A stretch of 64,000 bases of DNA from positions 39,661 to 103,660 of the forward strand of contig DXIX01000014.1 in NCBI GenBank assembly GCA_019112635.1, written 5' to 3'. The notes beneath the pieces are model-generated. The model made no database searches. It had not been told where the DNA came from and saw only the letters and a list, made by a program, of their open reading frames with translations. Position 1 is the stretch's first letter; the number at the start of each line of letters is the position of its first letter. Below, in pieces: positions 27,390-36,835 of the stretch. Source of the DNA: Candidatus Blautia intestinigallinarum (GTDB taxonomy: Bacteria; Bacillota; Clostridia; Lachnospirales; Lachnospiraceae). The position numbers were made by a program, and so were the translations under genes.

Positions 27390-27435
27390 GCCTCGCACTA
27401 AATTCGCGCTGCGCTTTTAGCTTGCGCTCATTAAG
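27390..27435 (-). repeat. Repeat copy A in the rpsN-rpsH spacer
   Basis: Minus strand CTTAATGAGCGCAAGCTAAA, then AGCGCAGCGCGAATTTAGTGCGAGG. It contains the inverted pair CTAAA..GCGC / GCG..TTTAG. It aligns along its whole ~45 nt with copy B; several differences keep the hairpin arms paired. Confidence 0.65.
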
Positions 27436-27446
27436 TTACTTTCGGC

Positions 27447-27632
27447 CTACCAGCTTGCTTTCTTTACGCCCGGGATCTGTCCCTTGTATGCTAACTCACG
27501 GAAACAAATTCTGCAGATACCGTATTTTCTCAGATATGCATGTGGACGTCCGCAGATTCTGCAACGGTTATATTCTCTTGTGGAATATTTCGGTTTACGC
27601 TGCTGTTTGATTTTCATTGCTGTTTTAGCCAT
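27447..27632 (-). CDS. rpsN: 30S ribosomal protein S14, zinc type
   Basis: 61 aa from [13 protein letters not shown] (SD AGGAGG). It has the zinc ribbon [20 protein letters not shown] (CxxC-x12-CxxC), so it is the C+ type Z form. Between rplE and rpsH. Confidence 0.97.
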   Translation of the reverse strand: MAKTAMKIKQQRKPKYSTREYNRCRICGRPHAYLRKYGICRICFRELAYKGQIPGVKKASW

Positions 27633-27652
27633 GAACAATTCCTCCTATATTC

Positions 27653-28192
27653 CTACTTTGCAAATGGCATATTGAATAATGTCAACAATTCACGAGCTTC
27701 TTCATCAGTCTTGGCTGTGGTAACGAAAATAATATCCATACCTCTTACCTTATCGACTTTATCATATTCAATTTCCGGGAAAATCAGCTGTTCTTTGATT
27801 CCCAGAGCATAATTTCCTCTTCCATCAAAAGCATTTGGATTTACACCGCGGAAGTCACGTACACGAGGCAGAGCCAGGTTGATCAGACGATCAGCAAACT
27901 CATACATTTTCTCGCCTCTTAATGTAACTTTACAACCAATGGGCATACCCTCTCTGATTTTGAAGTTAGCCACAGATTTTTTTGCTTTTGTTGCAATTGC
28001 TTTCTGTCCGGTGATCAGTTCCATATCACCCATTGCAGCGTCCAGAAGTTTTGCGTTTTCTTTCGCTTCACCAACACCCATATTTACAACGATCTTTTCG
28101 AGTTTTGGCACTTCCATAATATTTTTATATCCGAACTTTTTCATCATGGCATCCATGATTTCATTCTTGTAAGCGTCTCTCAATCTACTCAC
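27653..28192 (-). CDS. rplE: 50S ribosomal protein L5
   Basis: A 179-aa L5 with [14 protein letters not shown] and the C-terminal [20 protein letters not shown]. It binds 5S rRNA and contacts P-site tRNA. Order rplX-rplE-rpsN is standard. Confidence 0.98.
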   Translation of the reverse strand: MSRLRDAYKNEIMDAMMKKFGYKNIMEVPKLEKIVVNMGVGEAKENAKLLDAAMGDMELITGQKAIATKAKKSVANFKIREGMPIGCKVTLRGEKMYEFADRLINLALPRVRDFRGVNPNAFDGRGNYALGIKEQLIFPEIEYDKVDKVRGMDIIFVTTAKTDEEARELLTLFNMPFAK

Positions 28193-28214
28193 GATTCTAT
28201 GCCTCCTCTCTCAA

Positions 28215-28526
28215 TTAATCGAGCACTTTGCCGGTTGCTTTTGCGTAACGCACTTTTTTATCTCCATCCATCTTGAATCCAACACGGGTAACCTTTCCGT
28301 CGGATACAACCATAACGTTGGACACATGGATCGGAGCTTCTCTGTTAATGATTCCGCCTTCTGTGTTAGCCATAGAAGGTTTTGCATGTTTGGTAATCAT
28401 GTTCACATTTTCAACGAGAACTGTGCTGTTCTTTACGTTTACAGAGAGAACCTTGCCCTCTTTGCCTTTATCTTTTCCAGTGATTACTTTGACTGTATCA
28501 CCTTTTTTAATTTTCATAGCTGACAT
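28215..28526 (-). CDS. rplX: 50S ribosomal protein L24
   Basis: 103 aa from [20 protein letters not shown], a KOW domain. The ATG at 28526 follows AGGAGG; the track start is a GTG two codons earlier. It is an early 23S rRNA assembly initiator. Confidence 0.97.
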   Translation of the reverse strand: MSAMKIKKGDTVKVITGKDKGKEGKVLSVNVKNSTVLVENVNMITKHAKPSMANTEGGIINREAPIHVSNVMVVSDGKVTRVGFKMDGDKKVRYAKATGKVLD

Positions 28527-28536
28527 ACGCACCCTC

Positions 28537-28905
28537 CTATAATACTTCCGGAGCTAAGGACACGATTTTCATGAATTTCTTCTCACGAAGCTCTCTGGCT
28601 ACCGGTCCAAAGATACGTGTTCCTCTCGGAGTTAAGTCATCCTTGATAATTACTGCTGCGTTTTCATCAAATTTAATATAAGAACCATCTTTACGGCGAG
28701 CGCCTTTTTTGCTGCGTACAACAACTGCTTTTACAACATCACCTTTTTTGACAACGCCGCCTGGTGTTGCATCTTTGACCGTAGCAACGATGGTGTCACC
28801 AATATTCGCATATCTTCTTGTAGAACCGCCCATAACACGGATGCAAAGGATTTCTTTTGCACCGGTATTATCAGCAACTCTCAGTCTGCTTTCCTGCTGA
28901 ATCAT
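28537..28905 (-). CDS. rplN: 50S ribosomal protein L14
   Basis: A 122-aa L14 starting [18 protein letters not shown] and ending [10 protein letters not shown], at the family's usual length. It forms part of an intersubunit bridge. Between rpsQ and rplX. Confidence 0.98.
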   Translation of the reverse strand: MIQQESRLRVADNTGAKEILCIRVMGGSTRRYANIGDTIVATVKDATPGGVVKKGDVVKAVVVRSKKGARRKDGSYIKFDENAAVIIKDDLTPRGTRIFGPVARELREKKFMKIVSLAPEVL

Positions 28906-28942
28906 ACTGGTATTCCTCCTTACGATTTTTACCTTTATCCAA

Positions 28943-29197
28943 TTATTTCACTTTCTCAACGATCTCCACAAGTCTCCATCTTTTGTCCTTGGACAGAGGT
29001 CTTGTCTCCATTACTCTAACGGTATCACCGATGCTGCACTCATTGTTTGCATCATGCGCTTTCAGTTTATAGGTTCTCTTTACGATCTTTTTGTAAAGAG
29101 GATGTTTTACATGGTCTTCAATGGCAACAACAATCGTCTTATCCATTTTATTGCTGACTACTTTGCCAACACGGGTTTTTCTCAGATTTCTTTCCAC
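28943..29197 (-). CDS. rpsQ: 30S ribosomal protein S17
   Basis: An 84-aa OB-fold protein with the family signature [21 protein letters not shown]. It starts 3 nt after the rpmC stop. Confidence 0.98.
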   Translation of the reverse strand: MERNLRKTRVGKVVSNKMDKTIVVAIEDHVKHPLYKKIVKRTYKLKAHDANNECSIGDTVRVMETRPLSKDKRWRLVEIVEKVK

Positions 29198-29199
29198 GA

Positions 29200-29406
29200 T
29201 TATGCCTCCTTAGCCTGCTCAGCAATCACTGTCTGGATTCTGGCAATATTTCTGCGAACCTCTTTGATTCTGCTGGTGTTGTCCAGCTGGTTGGTTGCAT
29301 TCTGAAATCTCAAGTTAAAGAGTTCCTTCTTAGCAGCTACTAATTCTTCGTTCAGCTCTGTAGCTGATTTTGTTCTTAAATCTTCTACGAATTTATTAAT
29401 TTTCAC
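29200..29406 (-). CDS. rpmC: 50S ribosomal protein L29
   Basis: About 68 aa, starting [14 protein letters not shown]. The start is the second of two GTG codons (29406), because the SD AAGGCGGTGAT overlaps the first. The C-terminal [14 protein letters not shown] is typical. It sits near the polypeptide exit tunnel. It overlaps the end of rplP by 11 nt. Confidence 0.95.
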   Translation of the reverse strand: MKINKFVEDLRTKSATELNEELVAAKKELFNLRFQNATNQLDNTSRIKEVRRNIARIQTVIAEQAKEA

Positions 29407-29833
29407 TGTTATCACCGCCTTCTAAGTCTGCACGAGAAACGATTTTGCATTTACATGGTAACTTGTGCATTGCAAGACGTAACGCTTCACGAGCAGTTGC
29501 CTCTGGAACGCCTGCAATTTCGAACATTACACGTCCTGGTTTTACCACTGCAACCCAGTACTCCAGGGAGCCTTTACCGGAACCCATACGTGTCTCTGCT
29601 GGTTTTGCTGTAACTGGTTTATCTGGAAAAATCTTGATCCAAACCTGGCCGCCACGTTTGATATAACGAGTCATGGCAATACGGGCTGCCTCAATCTGAT
29701 TGGAACGAATCCAACATGGTTCGGTTGCAACAAGTCCGTACTCACCGTAATTGATCTTATTACCTCTTAAGGCTTTTCCTCTCATGGATCCACGGAATTG
29801 TTTACGACGTTTTACTCTTTTTGGCATTAACAT
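29396..29833 (-). CDS. rplP: 50S ribosomal protein L16
   Basis: A 145-aa L16 ([33 protein letters not shown]). The ATG overlaps the rpsC stop by 1 nt (TAATG). It lies near the peptidyl-transferase region and helps position A-site tRNA. Confidence 0.98.
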   Translation of the reverse strand: MLMPKRVKRRKQFRGSMRGKALRGNKINYGEYGLVATEPCWIRSNQIEAARIAMTRYIKRGGQVWIKIFPDKPVTAKPAETRMGSGKGSLEYWVAVVKPGRVMFEIAGVPEATAREALRLAMHKLPCKCKIVSRADLEGGDNSEN

Positions 29834-30489
29834 TATTTATCGCTCCCTTCCTTAGCTCCTTTTGTTGGAAGTACTTCGCCATTGTAAACCCAAGCTTTCA
29901 CACCAACTTTTCCGTAAGTGGTGTCTGCCTCTGCGAAGCCGTAATCGATGTCTGCACGAAGTGTCTGCAGTGGAATATTTCCTTCGCTGTAGAATTCGGT
30001 ACGAGCCATATCAGCTCCGCCCAAACGTCCGGATACTGCAGTCTTGATTCCTTTTGCTCCAGCCTTCATTGTTCTGGACATTGTGGATTTCATAGCTCTA
30101 CGGAAAGAGATACGATTTTCCAACTGTAATGCGATATTCTCAGCTACCAGCTGAGCATCTCTGTCTGGTCTCTTAACTTCTTTGATATCAACGATTAATT
30201 TTTTGTCTGTATAGTTCTTTAATTCTGCTTTTACTTTTTCAATCTCAGAACCGCCTTTTCCGATTACAATACCAGGTTTAGCGGTATAAATGATGATTTT
30301 GATTCTGTCAGATGCTCTCTCGATCTCAATCTTGGAAACACCTGCTGTATATAATTTCTTCTTCAGGAATGTTCTGATATTATAGTCCTCAACCAGGTAG
30401 TCTGCGAACTCTTTATCTGCATACCATCTGGAATCCCATTCTTTGATCACTCCGACTCTAAGACCATGTGGGTTCACTTTCTGTCCCAT
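29833..30489 (-). CDS. rpsC: 30S ribosomal protein S3
   Basis: A 218-aa S3 with a KH domain ([18 protein letters not shown]) and the C-terminal signature [22 protein letters not shown]. It forms part of the mRNA entry site. Confidence 0.98.
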   Translation of the reverse strand: MGQKVNPHGLRVGVIKEWDSRWYADKEFADYLVEDYNIRTFLKKKLYTAGVSKIEIERASDRIKIIIYTAKPGIVIGKGGSEIEKVKAELKNYTDKKLIVDIKEVKRPDRDAQLVAENIALQLENRISFRRAMKSTMSRTMKAGAKGIKTAVSGRLGGADMARTEFYSEGNIPLQTLRADIDYGFAEADTTYGKVGVKAWVYNGEVLPTKGAKEGSDK

Positions 30490-30500
30490 ATTTTCCCTCC

Positions 30501-30890
30501 TTATCTCTCATCCAGCACGATAGTGATATGACTTGTTCTCTTCTCGATACGATAAGCTCTTCCCTGAGCTCTCGGCTGAATTCTCTTCATCGTAGGTCCT
30601 TTGTTTGCGTAGCACTCTGCGATGTAAAGATTCGCTGCATTCATACCGTTGTTGTTCTCCGCATTTGCGATTGCGGATTCCAGTAATTTTTTCAATACGC
30701 TGGAAGCATATCTCGGGTTATATGTTAAAATACCAAGTGCTGTCTGTACGTCTTTTCCGCGGATAACATCTAATACATAACAAGCTTTCTGTACAGAGAT
30801 TCTTGCGTAAGACAGTTTTGCAGATGGTCTTGTGTCTCTGTTATTCTCATTTCTGGATCTCTTTATTTGGGATCTATGTCCTTTTGCCAT
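30501..30890 (-). CDS. rplV: 50S ribosomal protein L22
   Basis: A 129-aa L22. It has an unusual basic N-terminal extension ([17 protein letters not shown]) before the conserved [18 protein letters not shown], and the tunnel-lining hairpin with [15 protein letters not shown]. Confidence 0.97.
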   Translation of the reverse strand: MAKGHRSQIKRSRNENNRDTRPSAKLSYARISVQKACYVLDVIRGKDVQTALGILTYNPRYASSVLKKLLESAIANAENNNGMNAANLYIAECYANKGPTMKRIQPRAQGRAYRIEKRTSHITIVLDER

Positions 30891-30924
30891 TGGATAAATC
30901 CTCCTTTCTCACACACTCTATCGA

Positions 30925-31206
30925 TTAACGAACGCCTGATTTTTTCTCGTCTTTTCCGTGTCCTCTGTAAGTTCTTGTAGCAACGAACTCACCAAGTTTG
31001 TGTCCGACCATATCTTCTGTGATATATACCGGCACATGCTTTCTTCCATCGTGAACCGCAATGGTATGTCCCACGAATGATGGGAAGATGGTAGAACGAC
31101 GTGACCAGGTCTTAATAACTGTTTTATCGTTTGCTGCGTTTAACGCATCTACCTTTTTTAACAAACTAGCGTCTGCGAAAGGTCCTTTCTTCAATGAACG
31201 AGCCAT
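30925..31206 (-). CDS. rpsS: 30S ribosomal protein S19
   Basis: A 93-aa S19 ([40 protein letters not shown]). In the small-subunit head next to S13. Confidence 0.98.
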   Translation of the reverse strand: MARSLKKGPFADASLLKKVDALNAANDKTVIKTWSRRSTIFPSFVGHTIAVHDGRKHVPVYITEDMVGHKLGEFVATRTYRGHGKDEKKSGVR

Positions 31207-31220
31207 GTTCTAACCTCCTA

Positions 31221-32066
31221 TTATTTTGCTAATGCTTTTCCATCTCTTCTTCTTACGATGTACTTGTTGGACTGTTTATTCTTCTTTCTGGTCTTCAGAC
31301 CCAGAGCAGGTTTGCCCCATGGAGTACATGGACCCGGACGTCCGATACCGGTCTTACCTTCACCACCACCATGTGGATGGTCGTTGGGGTTCATTACAGA
31401 ACCACGAACAGTAGGTCTGATTCCCATGTGACGTTTACGTCCTGCTTTACCAATGTTGATCAGGTTGTGATCTCCATTTCCAACAACACCGATGGAAGCA
31501 CGGCAAACAATCGGAACCATTCTCATCTCACCAGAAGGAAGACGAAGTGTTGCGTATTTACCCTCTTTAGCCATCAGCTGCGCACCGTTACCAGCGGAAC
31601 GAACCATCTGTCCGCCTTTTCCCGGATGCATCTCAACATTGTGAACCATAGTACCAACCGGAATCTCAGACAGAGGCAGGCAGTTACCAACACGAACCTC
31701 TGCTTCCGGTCCGTTCATGATCTTCATGCCGACTTTCAGTCCTTCCGGTGCCAGGATATATGCCTTCTCGCCATCTGCATAGCAGATCAGAGCGATATTT
31801 GCTGTTCTGTTCGGATCGTACTCAACTGCTGTAACCGTTGCAGGAATACCATCTTTTCTTCTCTTGAAATCAATCAGTCTGTATTTTCTTCTGCTTCCGC
31901 CGCCGCGGTGTCTTACTGTGATTTTACCTTGGTTGTTACGTCCAGAATTCTTTTTCAGGGATACTACCAAAGATTTCTCAGGAGTTGTCTTGGTGATCTC
32001 AGAAAAATCAGATCCTGTCATATGTCTTCTGGACGGAGTATATGGATTATAGGTTTTAATTCCCAT
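31221..32066 (-). CDS. rplB: 50S ribosomal protein L2
   Basis: 281 aa from [20 protein letters not shown] (SD AAAGGAG); the track start is 19 codons too early. The C-terminal [20 protein letters not shown] contains the conserved histidine important for peptidyl transfer. An 83-nt spacer separates it from rplW. Confidence 0.98.
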   Translation of the reverse strand: MGIKTYNPYTPSRRHMTGSDFSEITKTTPEKSLVVSLKKNSGRNNQGKITVRHRGGGSRRKYRLIDFKRRKDGIPATVTAVEYDPNRTANIALICYADGEKAYILAPEGLKVGMKIMNGPEAEVRVGNCLPLSEIPVGTMVHNVEMHPGKGGQMVRSAGNGAQLMAKEGKYATLRLPSGEMRMVPIVCRASIGVVGNGDHNLINIGKAGRKRHMGIRPTVRGSVMNPNDHPHGGGEGKTGIGRPGPCTPWGKPALGLKTRKKNKQSNKYIVRRRDGKALAK

Positions 32067-32149
32067 TTTTCTGCTCCTTTCACGCAATAATTCTGTGAAT
32101 CGTACCGTACCATTGCCCATCACGCTCAGTCATGGGCTCATTTTGCTTC

Positions 32150-32449
32150 TTACAGTCCTTCAAAGATCTCGATATCTTTGCTGTCCTCTGTCAGAGCTAC
32201 GATTGCTTTTTTGGTCTTAGCAGTTTTTCCAACTGTCATTCCACGTCTTTTCTTTTTGCCGTTCATGTTCATGGTGTTGACGCTTTTTACTTTCGTTCCC
32301 TCGAACATTTTTTCTACAGCCTCTTTGATCTGAGCCTTGTTTGCTTCCGGATGTACCAGGAAAGTGTATTTCTTCTCACCCATTACATTCATGCTCTTCT
32401 CAGTGATCACTGGCTTCAGAATTACATCATAATATTTAATCGCTGCCAT
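32150..32449 (-). CDS. rplW: 50S ribosomal protein L23
   Basis: A 99-aa L23 ([33 protein letters not shown]). It sits at the tunnel exit and docks trigger factor and SRP. Its ATG overlaps the rplD stop by 1 nt. Confidence 0.98.
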   Translation of the reverse strand: MAAIKYYDVILKPVITEKSMNVMGEKKYTFLVHPEANKAQIKEAVEKMFEGTKVKSVNTMNMNGKKKRRGMTVGKTAKTKKAIVALTEDSKDIEIFEGL

Positions 32450-33069
32450 TATGCGTACACCTCCTCAATTGAAGCTACTGCATCCTTGGTCAGAACCAGA
32501 GTTTTGTGTTTCATCACATCATAAACATTGATTGTGTTCACAGTCGCGGTCTGAACTTCCGGAATATTTCTAGCAGACAGCACTACATTCTGATCAACTG
32601 CCGGCATAATAACCAATGCTTTCTCAGCCTTCAGATTATTCAGTACGTTCTGCATATTTTTTGTCTTAATGGTATCCATTTTCAGATCGTCTACAACGAT
32701 CAACTTGTTATCCTGAACCTTTGCAGTGAGTGCTGACTTCAGTGCAGCAATTCTCTCTTTACGGTTCATTTTCACACTGTAATCTCTTGGCACCGGAGCA
32801 AATACAACTCCACCGCCTGTCCACTGTGGTGCGCGGATGGAACCCTGTCTTGCATGTCCGGTTCCTTTCTGTCTCCACGGTTTTCTTCCGCCGCCGCTTA
32901 CTTCGGAACGGGTTTTTGCTTTCTGAGTACCCTGACGTTTATTTGCAAGCTGACGAACAACTGCCAGATGAACCAGATGCTCATTGATCTCAACACCAAA
33001 TACCGCATCGTTCAGCTCCATTGTTCCAACTTCATTGCCTTCCATATTATAAACTGATACGTTTGCCAT
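32449..33069 (-). CDS. rplD: 50S ribosomal protein L4
   Basis: A 206-aa L4 with the long basic loop [32 protein letters not shown] shown here only in part ([17 protein letters not shown]). It lines the exit tunnel. In E. coli, and probably in Firmicutes, L4 is also the repressor that binds the S10 leader. Confidence 0.98.
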   Translation of the reverse strand: MANVSVYNMEGNEVGTMELNDAVFGVEINEHLVHLAVVRQLANKRQGTQKAKTRSEVSGGGRKPWRQKGTGHARQGSIRAPQWTGGGVVFAPVPRDYSVKMNRKERIAALKSALTAKVQDNKLIVVDDLKMDTIKTKNMQNVLNNLKAEKALVIMPAVDQNVVLSARNIPEVQTATVNTINVYDVMKHKTLVLTKDAVASIEEVYA

Positions 33070-33092
33070 CTCTTAGTGCTCCTCCTTTCTTA

Positions 33093-33725
33093 TTATAAGG
33101 ACTTTACTGTCTCTTTAACGGTCACTAAAGATTTCTTAGGTCCTGGAACAGCACCTTTTACCAACAGTAAATTATTTTCTGCATCTACACGAACAACTTC
33201 CAGGTTCTGAACAGTGATCTGTTTGTTACCCATCTGTCCTGGCATTTTCTTTCCTTTAAATACCTTGCTCGGATCAGATGCCGCACCGTTGGAACCTGCG
33301 TGACGATGATATTTAGAACCGTGAGCCATAGGTCCTCTGGACTGTCCGTGTCTCTTGATTGCACCCTGATATCCTTTACCTTTGGAGATTGCTGTTGCGT
33401 CGATGTGATCTCCTGCCTCAAAGACATCCACTTTAATCTCCTGGCCCAATTCATATTCAGCTGCGTTGTCCAGTTTGAACTCTCTTACGAATCTCTTTGT
33501 GGATACGCCAGCTTTGTCAAAATGGCCTTTCATTGGCTTGTTGACAAGCTTTTCTCTCTTGTCCATGTAGCCAACCTGCACTGCGCTGTAACCATCATTT
33601 TCCTCTGTCTTCACCTGTGTTACCACACAAGGTCCAGCCTGTAATACAGTAACTGGGATCAGCACACCCTCATCGTTGAAGATCTGAGTCATGCCGACTT
33701 TGGTAGCCAAAATAGCTTTTTTCAT
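33093..33725 (-). CDS. rplC: 50S ribosomal protein L3
   Basis: 210 aa from [16 protein letters not shown] (33725); the track ORF is 10 codons too long. The conserved central loop ([24 protein letters not shown] in part) reaches toward the peptidyl-transferase centre. Confidence 0.98.
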   Translation of the reverse strand: MKKAILATKVGMTQIFNDEGVLIPVTVLQAGPCVVTQVKTEENDGYSAVQVGYMDKREKLVNKPMKGHFDKAGVSTKRFVREFKLDNAAEYELGQEIKVDVFEAGDHIDATAISKGKGYQGAIKRHGQSRGPMAHGSKYHRHAGSNGAASDPSKVFKGKKMPGQMGNKQITVQNLEVVRVDAENNLLLVKGAVPGPKKSLVTVKETVKSL

Positions 33726-33781
33726 TTTATTTTCCTCCTTATAGCGGATTACCATGCGGTAATCATATAGTGTTGTTTAAC

Positions 33782-34102
33782 TTATTTTTTATTTTTCATT
33801 TTGATGTCAATGTGAACACCTGCAGGCATTTCCAGACGGGAAAGCGCATCCACAGTCTTCTGTGTCGGTGCCATGATATCAATCAGTCTCTTGTGAGTTC
33901 TCTGCTCGAACTGCTCTCTGGAATCTTTATATTTGTGAACCGCTCTCAGAATGGTTACCACTTCTTTCTTTGTGGGAAGAGGTACCGGTCCACTCACCAT
34001 TGCTCCGTTTTTCTTTACAGTATCGATAATTTTTTTCGCAGATGCATCCACCAGTTGATGATCATATGCCTTCAATGTGATTCTCATTACTTGACTTGCC
34101 AT
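33782..34102 (-). CDS. rpsJ: 30S ribosomal protein S10 (NusE)
   Basis: 106 aa from [19 protein letters not shown] (34102, SD AAGGAGG); the extra 33 track codons lie in the leader. The alternative start [10 protein letters not shown] is 5 codons later. Family signature [19 protein letters not shown]. Besides its place in the 30S head, S10 takes part in transcription antitermination as NusE. It is the first gene of the superoperon. Confidence 0.97.
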   Translation of the reverse strand: MASQVMRITLKAYDHQLVDASAKKIIDTVKKNGAMVSGPVPLPTKKEVVTILRAVHKYKDSREQFEQRTHKRLIDIMAPTQKTVDALSRLEMPAGVHIDIKMKNKK

Positions 34103-34328
34103 AAAAAAAGCCGCCTCCTTTTCGCACTTATTATCAGTACGACAAGCGGTGACTGTACACATCTCCGTGTGTGTCCTAGTTTCCACACACAACATTTCCA
34201 CACTCTCTGTAGACTTCTGAACTTGTACAGTGACTTGTCGTCAGTTTCCTAACTTGACATTCGCTCCACGGAAAACCTGCCACATGCGGGCAGCAACCTC
34301 ACGCTTCATCGCTATCAATGTCACAGCA
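34103..34328 (-). promoter_or_regulatory. S10-operon leader RNA (candidate L4 autoregulatory element)
   Basis: About 225 nt between the predicted start of transcription and rpsJ. The RNA has a CTGCC-CGCATGT-GGCAG hairpin, then a long stem in which ACGACAAG..ACTGTAC pairs with GTACAGT..CTTGTCGT, enclosing GTGTGTG-N8-CACACAC. S10 leaders controlled by L4 are known in E. coli and described for Firmicutes. Assignment here rests on position and structure, not on a covariance match. Confidence 0.65.
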
Positions 34329-34334
34329 TCTATG

Positions 34335-34363
34335 AGTATACATGACCTTCCAAAAAAATGCAA
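34335..34363 (-). promoter_or_regulatory. Promoter of the S10-spc superoperon
   Basis: Minus strand TTGCAT - 17 nt - TATACT, preceded by A/T runs resembling an UP element. Same hexamers and spacing as the rpmJ promoter. Confidence 0.75.
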
Positions 34364-34489
34364 GGATTTTTTCACAAATTTTGCACTTTTTTTTGTACAA
34401 ACTGTAAAGAATCCTTTCTCACAGAATTCTCCGCCCGCGGCAGAGTGTTTCCGTTTCACAGGGATAAAGTTTCCTATAATAATAGTAAA

Positions 34490-34532
34490 ATAAAAACTCC
34501 CCGTGTCCACCTCTCACAGTGAACACGGGGAG
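34490..34532 (-). terminator. Terminator after the charged-tail membrane protein
   Basis: Minus strand CTCCCCGTGT / ACACGGGGAG, a perfect 10-bp stem, followed by TTTTTATTTTA. It isolates the upstream gene from the S10 operon promoter. Confidence 0.88.
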
Positions 34533-34540
34533 AGCTCCTA

Positions 34541-35587
34541 TCAGGATTCCTGCTTCTCCTGGGCATTTCCGGAAATAATCTCTGAGTAGTCAAAGAATGT
34601 CACCTTTGCAATCTCATCTTCAAAGACTGTCGGCTCATCCCCGGACTCCTTCGCCTTCTTCGCCAGCTCCTCCGCGCTCCAGATCGGCATAGCTCTCTTT
34701 CTGATGGTCTCCTCCGGAGGTGTTTCCTCTTCGTCCGTCTGGCTCTCCGGTGCGGCTTCCTCCACAACCGATTCCTCCGCCTGCAGTTCCTGCACAAAAT
34801 CTTCCTGCGGATACTCCGTCAGCTCCTCGCCGATGGCAGCGCTGACTTCTTTGCGCAGCTCCTCATGAGCTTCACTGGCCGCGCTCATGACAGGCTCTTC
34901 TTCTATCTCAGGTTCCAGTTCCAGCTCGTCCTCATAGATTTCATCCACGAAGCCGCCGGTTTTTTTCTTCTTCCGCTTTTTGTTCGCCTTATCCTGAGCT
35001 CTGATCTCCCGCTCTTCTTCCTTTAACTGACGGGCTCTCTCCTTCTCTTCCCTTCTCAATTCCTTCTTGGACTTCAGAGCAGGACCTTCTCCCCCGTCTT
35101 CGTACTCATCCTTGGGCGATTTCTTCCAGATCTCCGCAATCACATACAGAATAATCAGGAACAGAACCGCAAGACCCAGAATCACAATCCCTTCTATACT
35201 TTTCGTCGCTGCCGCCAGATAACCGATCACTCCGACCGTGATCACAACCTTCGGCACCGTACTCTTGACCGCCACGTGAATCTCATCTCCGCTGGAGGAG
35301 GCAGAATTCACAACCGTACAGGTCTTCCCTTCCACATCAATATTCTGTACATAATACCGGTATACATTTCCCTGGTTCTGTACAAGAATGGAATCCCCCC
35401 TGGTCAGAGATTTCAAAGACGCCTCTTTTGCGTAGGTCACAGATCCCATTGGAAGATTGGTATCTTCATAGGTTCCATCATTGATCGCTGTATATACGCC
35501 GAAAAACTGCGGAATCGTCAAGGCCAAAACACTGATAATTGTGCAGAAAATCACCAGATGCACAATGAACTTCAAAACTTTAGACAT
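34541..35587 (-). CDS. Membrane protein with signal-peptidase-like extracytoplasmic domain and long charged tail
   Basis: 348 aa from MSKVLKFIVHLVIFC (35587); the track ORF is 21 codons too long. A first membrane segment (~5-27) is followed by a ~100-aa extracytoplasmic domain whose pattern (MGSVTYAK...LTRGDSILV...YRYYVQNID) recalls S26/SipW-type signal peptidases. I see no convincing Ser-Met-x-Pro catalytic motif, so it may be inactive. A second membrane segment (~115-150) leads to a ~195-aa cytoplasmic tail: a basic part (KKRKKKKTGG), then a strongly acidic part. Its role is unknown. It has its own promoter and terminator. Confidence 0.6.
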   Translation of the reverse strand: MSKVLKFIVHLVIFCTIISVLALTIPQFFGVYTAINDGTYEDTNLPMGSVTYAKEASLKSLTRGDSILVQNQGNVYRYYVQNIDVEGKTCTVVNSASSSGDEIHVAVKSTVPKVVITVGVIGYLAAATKSIEGIVILGLAVLFLIILYVIAEIWKKSPKDEYEDGGEGPALKSKKELRREEKERARQLKEEEREIRAQDKANKKRKKKKTGGFVDEIYEDELELEPEIEEEPVMSAASEAHEELRKEVSAAIGEELTEYPQEDFVQELQAEESVVEEAAPESQTDEEETPPEETIRKRAMPIWSAEELAKKAKESGDEPTVFEDEIAKVTFFDYSEIISGNAQEKQES

Positions 35588-35640
35588 CACACACGCTCCT
35601 TGTTTTTTATGTTTCTTATATACTTCCATAGATATTTTCC

Positions 35641-35669
35641 ATTTTACCATTTAAATTCCCAGATGTAAA
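35641..35669 (-). promoter_or_regulatory. Promoter of the charged-tail membrane protein gene
   Basis: Minus strand TTTACA - 17 nt - TAAAAT, each hexamer one mismatch from consensus, 54 nt before the ATG. It diverges from the GNAT promoter. Confidence 0.55.
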
Positions 35670-35705
35670 TGAAATCTTTCAACAGACAAATTTCTGATTT
35701 TGATC

Positions 35706-35734
35706 TTGTCTTTCCGGGCAAAGCACAATATAAT
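35706..35734 (+). promoter_or_regulatory. Promoter of the GNAT acetyltransferase gene
   Basis: Plus strand TTGTCT - 17 nt - TATAAT, 24 nt before the chosen ATG. Confidence 0.7.
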
Positions 35735-35757
35735 AGGAAAAATCGGAGGTAATGAAT

Positions 35758-36507
35758 ATGATAGATTATATAAAAACAATCGAAGATCTCTCCCTCAATG
35801 CCTGGCCTTCCCACCAGATGCAGATTTATGACGGCTGGATTCTGCGTTTTTCCTATTTTTATACACACCGCACAAACTGTGTGGAGCAGATCGGCCCTTC
35901 CTCCCTGCCTTTCGAGGAAAAAATCAAATACTGTGAGGAGATCTACCATTACTGGAACACACCTTGCATCTTCAAAATCACACCCCTTCTCCCTGCTGCC
36001 TTTGATCCCATGCTGGAAGAACTCGGCTACCAGGTGGAACATGTGACCGAAGTGAAATCCATGGATTTAAATCGTTTCGCTTATCGTCCCACAGATAATA
36101 AGGTAGAGATCTCATCCAAAATCACACCGCAATGGCTGGAGACGCTTTTCGACTTGAAAAACACCACCAACCCCATCCACCGGCGCATTGTCCCTACCAT
36201 GTACGCCGCTATTCCCAAAAAGACCATTGTCGCCTCCATCCCCATCGATGGAAAGATTCGCGCAATCGGGCTTGGAATTCTGGATCGAGATCACATCGGC
36301 CTCTATGCGATCAACGTGGACGCTGGATACCGCCGTCAGCATCTGGGCCGTTCCATCTGCCAGGAAATCCTGAAAGCCGGAATCGCCAAAGGCGCAAAAA
36401 GAGCCTATCTGCAGGTAGTTCCCGATAATTTTTCTGCCAAAAATCTTTACACTTCTCTGGGATTTGAAGATACCTACACGCACTGGTTCCGGGCAAAAAA
36501 CGTATGA
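35758..36507 (+). CDS. GNAT-family N-acetyltransferase
   Basis: 249 aa; the ATG at 35758 is 8 nt after GGAGG, while the track ATG at 35752 is only 2 nt away. The C-terminal half carries the acetyl-CoA loop in VDAGYRRQHLGRSICQEIL, and the late strand YTSLGFEDTYTHWFR is typical of GNAT proteins. The N-terminal ~120 residues (NAWPSHQMQIYDGWILRF) form a separate, GNAT-like or substrate domain. It is a single-gene transcript with its own promoter and terminator. The acceptor substrate is unknown. Confidence 0.87.
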   Translation: MIDYIKTIEDLSLNAWPSHQMQIYDGWILRFSYFYTHRTNCVEQIGPSSLPFEEKIKYCEEIYHYWNTPCIFKITPLLPAAFDPMLEELGYQVEHVTEVKSMDLNRFAYRPTDNKVEISSKITPQWLETLFDLKNTTNPIHRRIVPTMYAAIPKKTIVASIPIDGKIRAIGLGILDRDHIGLYAINVDAGYRRQHLGRSICQEILKAGIAKGAKRAYLQVVPDNFSAKNLYTSLGFEDTYTHWFRAKNV

Positions 36508-36517
36508 CGGCACATTC

Positions 36518-36558
36518 AAAAAGGCTCTGAGAACCCAATCCTTTCTCAAAGCCTTTTT
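36518..36558. terminator. Bidirectional terminator between GNAT and crh-like genes
   Basis: AAAAAGGCTCTGAGAA pairs with TTCTCAAAGCCTTTTT, with one mismatch. It has T-runs in both directions, between convergent genes. Confidence 0.85.
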
Positions 36559-36580
36559 CTCTCCCATTATGTAAAACCGC

Positions 36581-36835
36581 CTAACGATTGCTCAGGTATT
36601 TCTCAATGCTGTTCATGGCGGCCTCTTCGTCCTCGCCATTCACCAACAAAGTAACCTCTTCCCCGGCATCCAAGCCTAAAGTCATCATGCCCATAATACT
36701 CTTTGCATTCACTTTTTTCTCACCCACTTTTACGTGGATCTCACTGTTGTACTGGCTTGCCACCTGAACCAGCTGTGCCACCGGTCTTGCTTCTAATCCC
36801 GTGGATAAGTTAATCTTTACTGGTTTTTTAATCAT
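36581..36835 (-). CDS. HPr-like protein with Glu at position 15 (Crh-like)
   Basis: 84 aa with the complete HPr fold signature. The phosphotransfer site reads GLEARP instead of GLHARP, so His15 is Glu (codon GAA). Ser46 is kept in AKSIMGMMTLG. Without His15 it cannot take phosphate from enzyme I, so it is not a PTS carrier. Ser46 would still allow phosphorylation by HPr kinase and contact with CcpA. In B. subtilis Crh (Gln15, Ser46) is encoded next to whiA and rapZ, and the same neighbours are present here, overlapping whiA by 4 nt (ATGA). This supports a regulatory role in catabolite control or a link to WhiA. Confidence 0.85.
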   Translation of the reverse strand: MIKKPVKINLSTGLEARPVAQLVQVASQYNSEIHVKVGEKKVNAKSIMGMMTLGLDAGEEVTLLVNGEDEEAAMNSIEKYLSNR

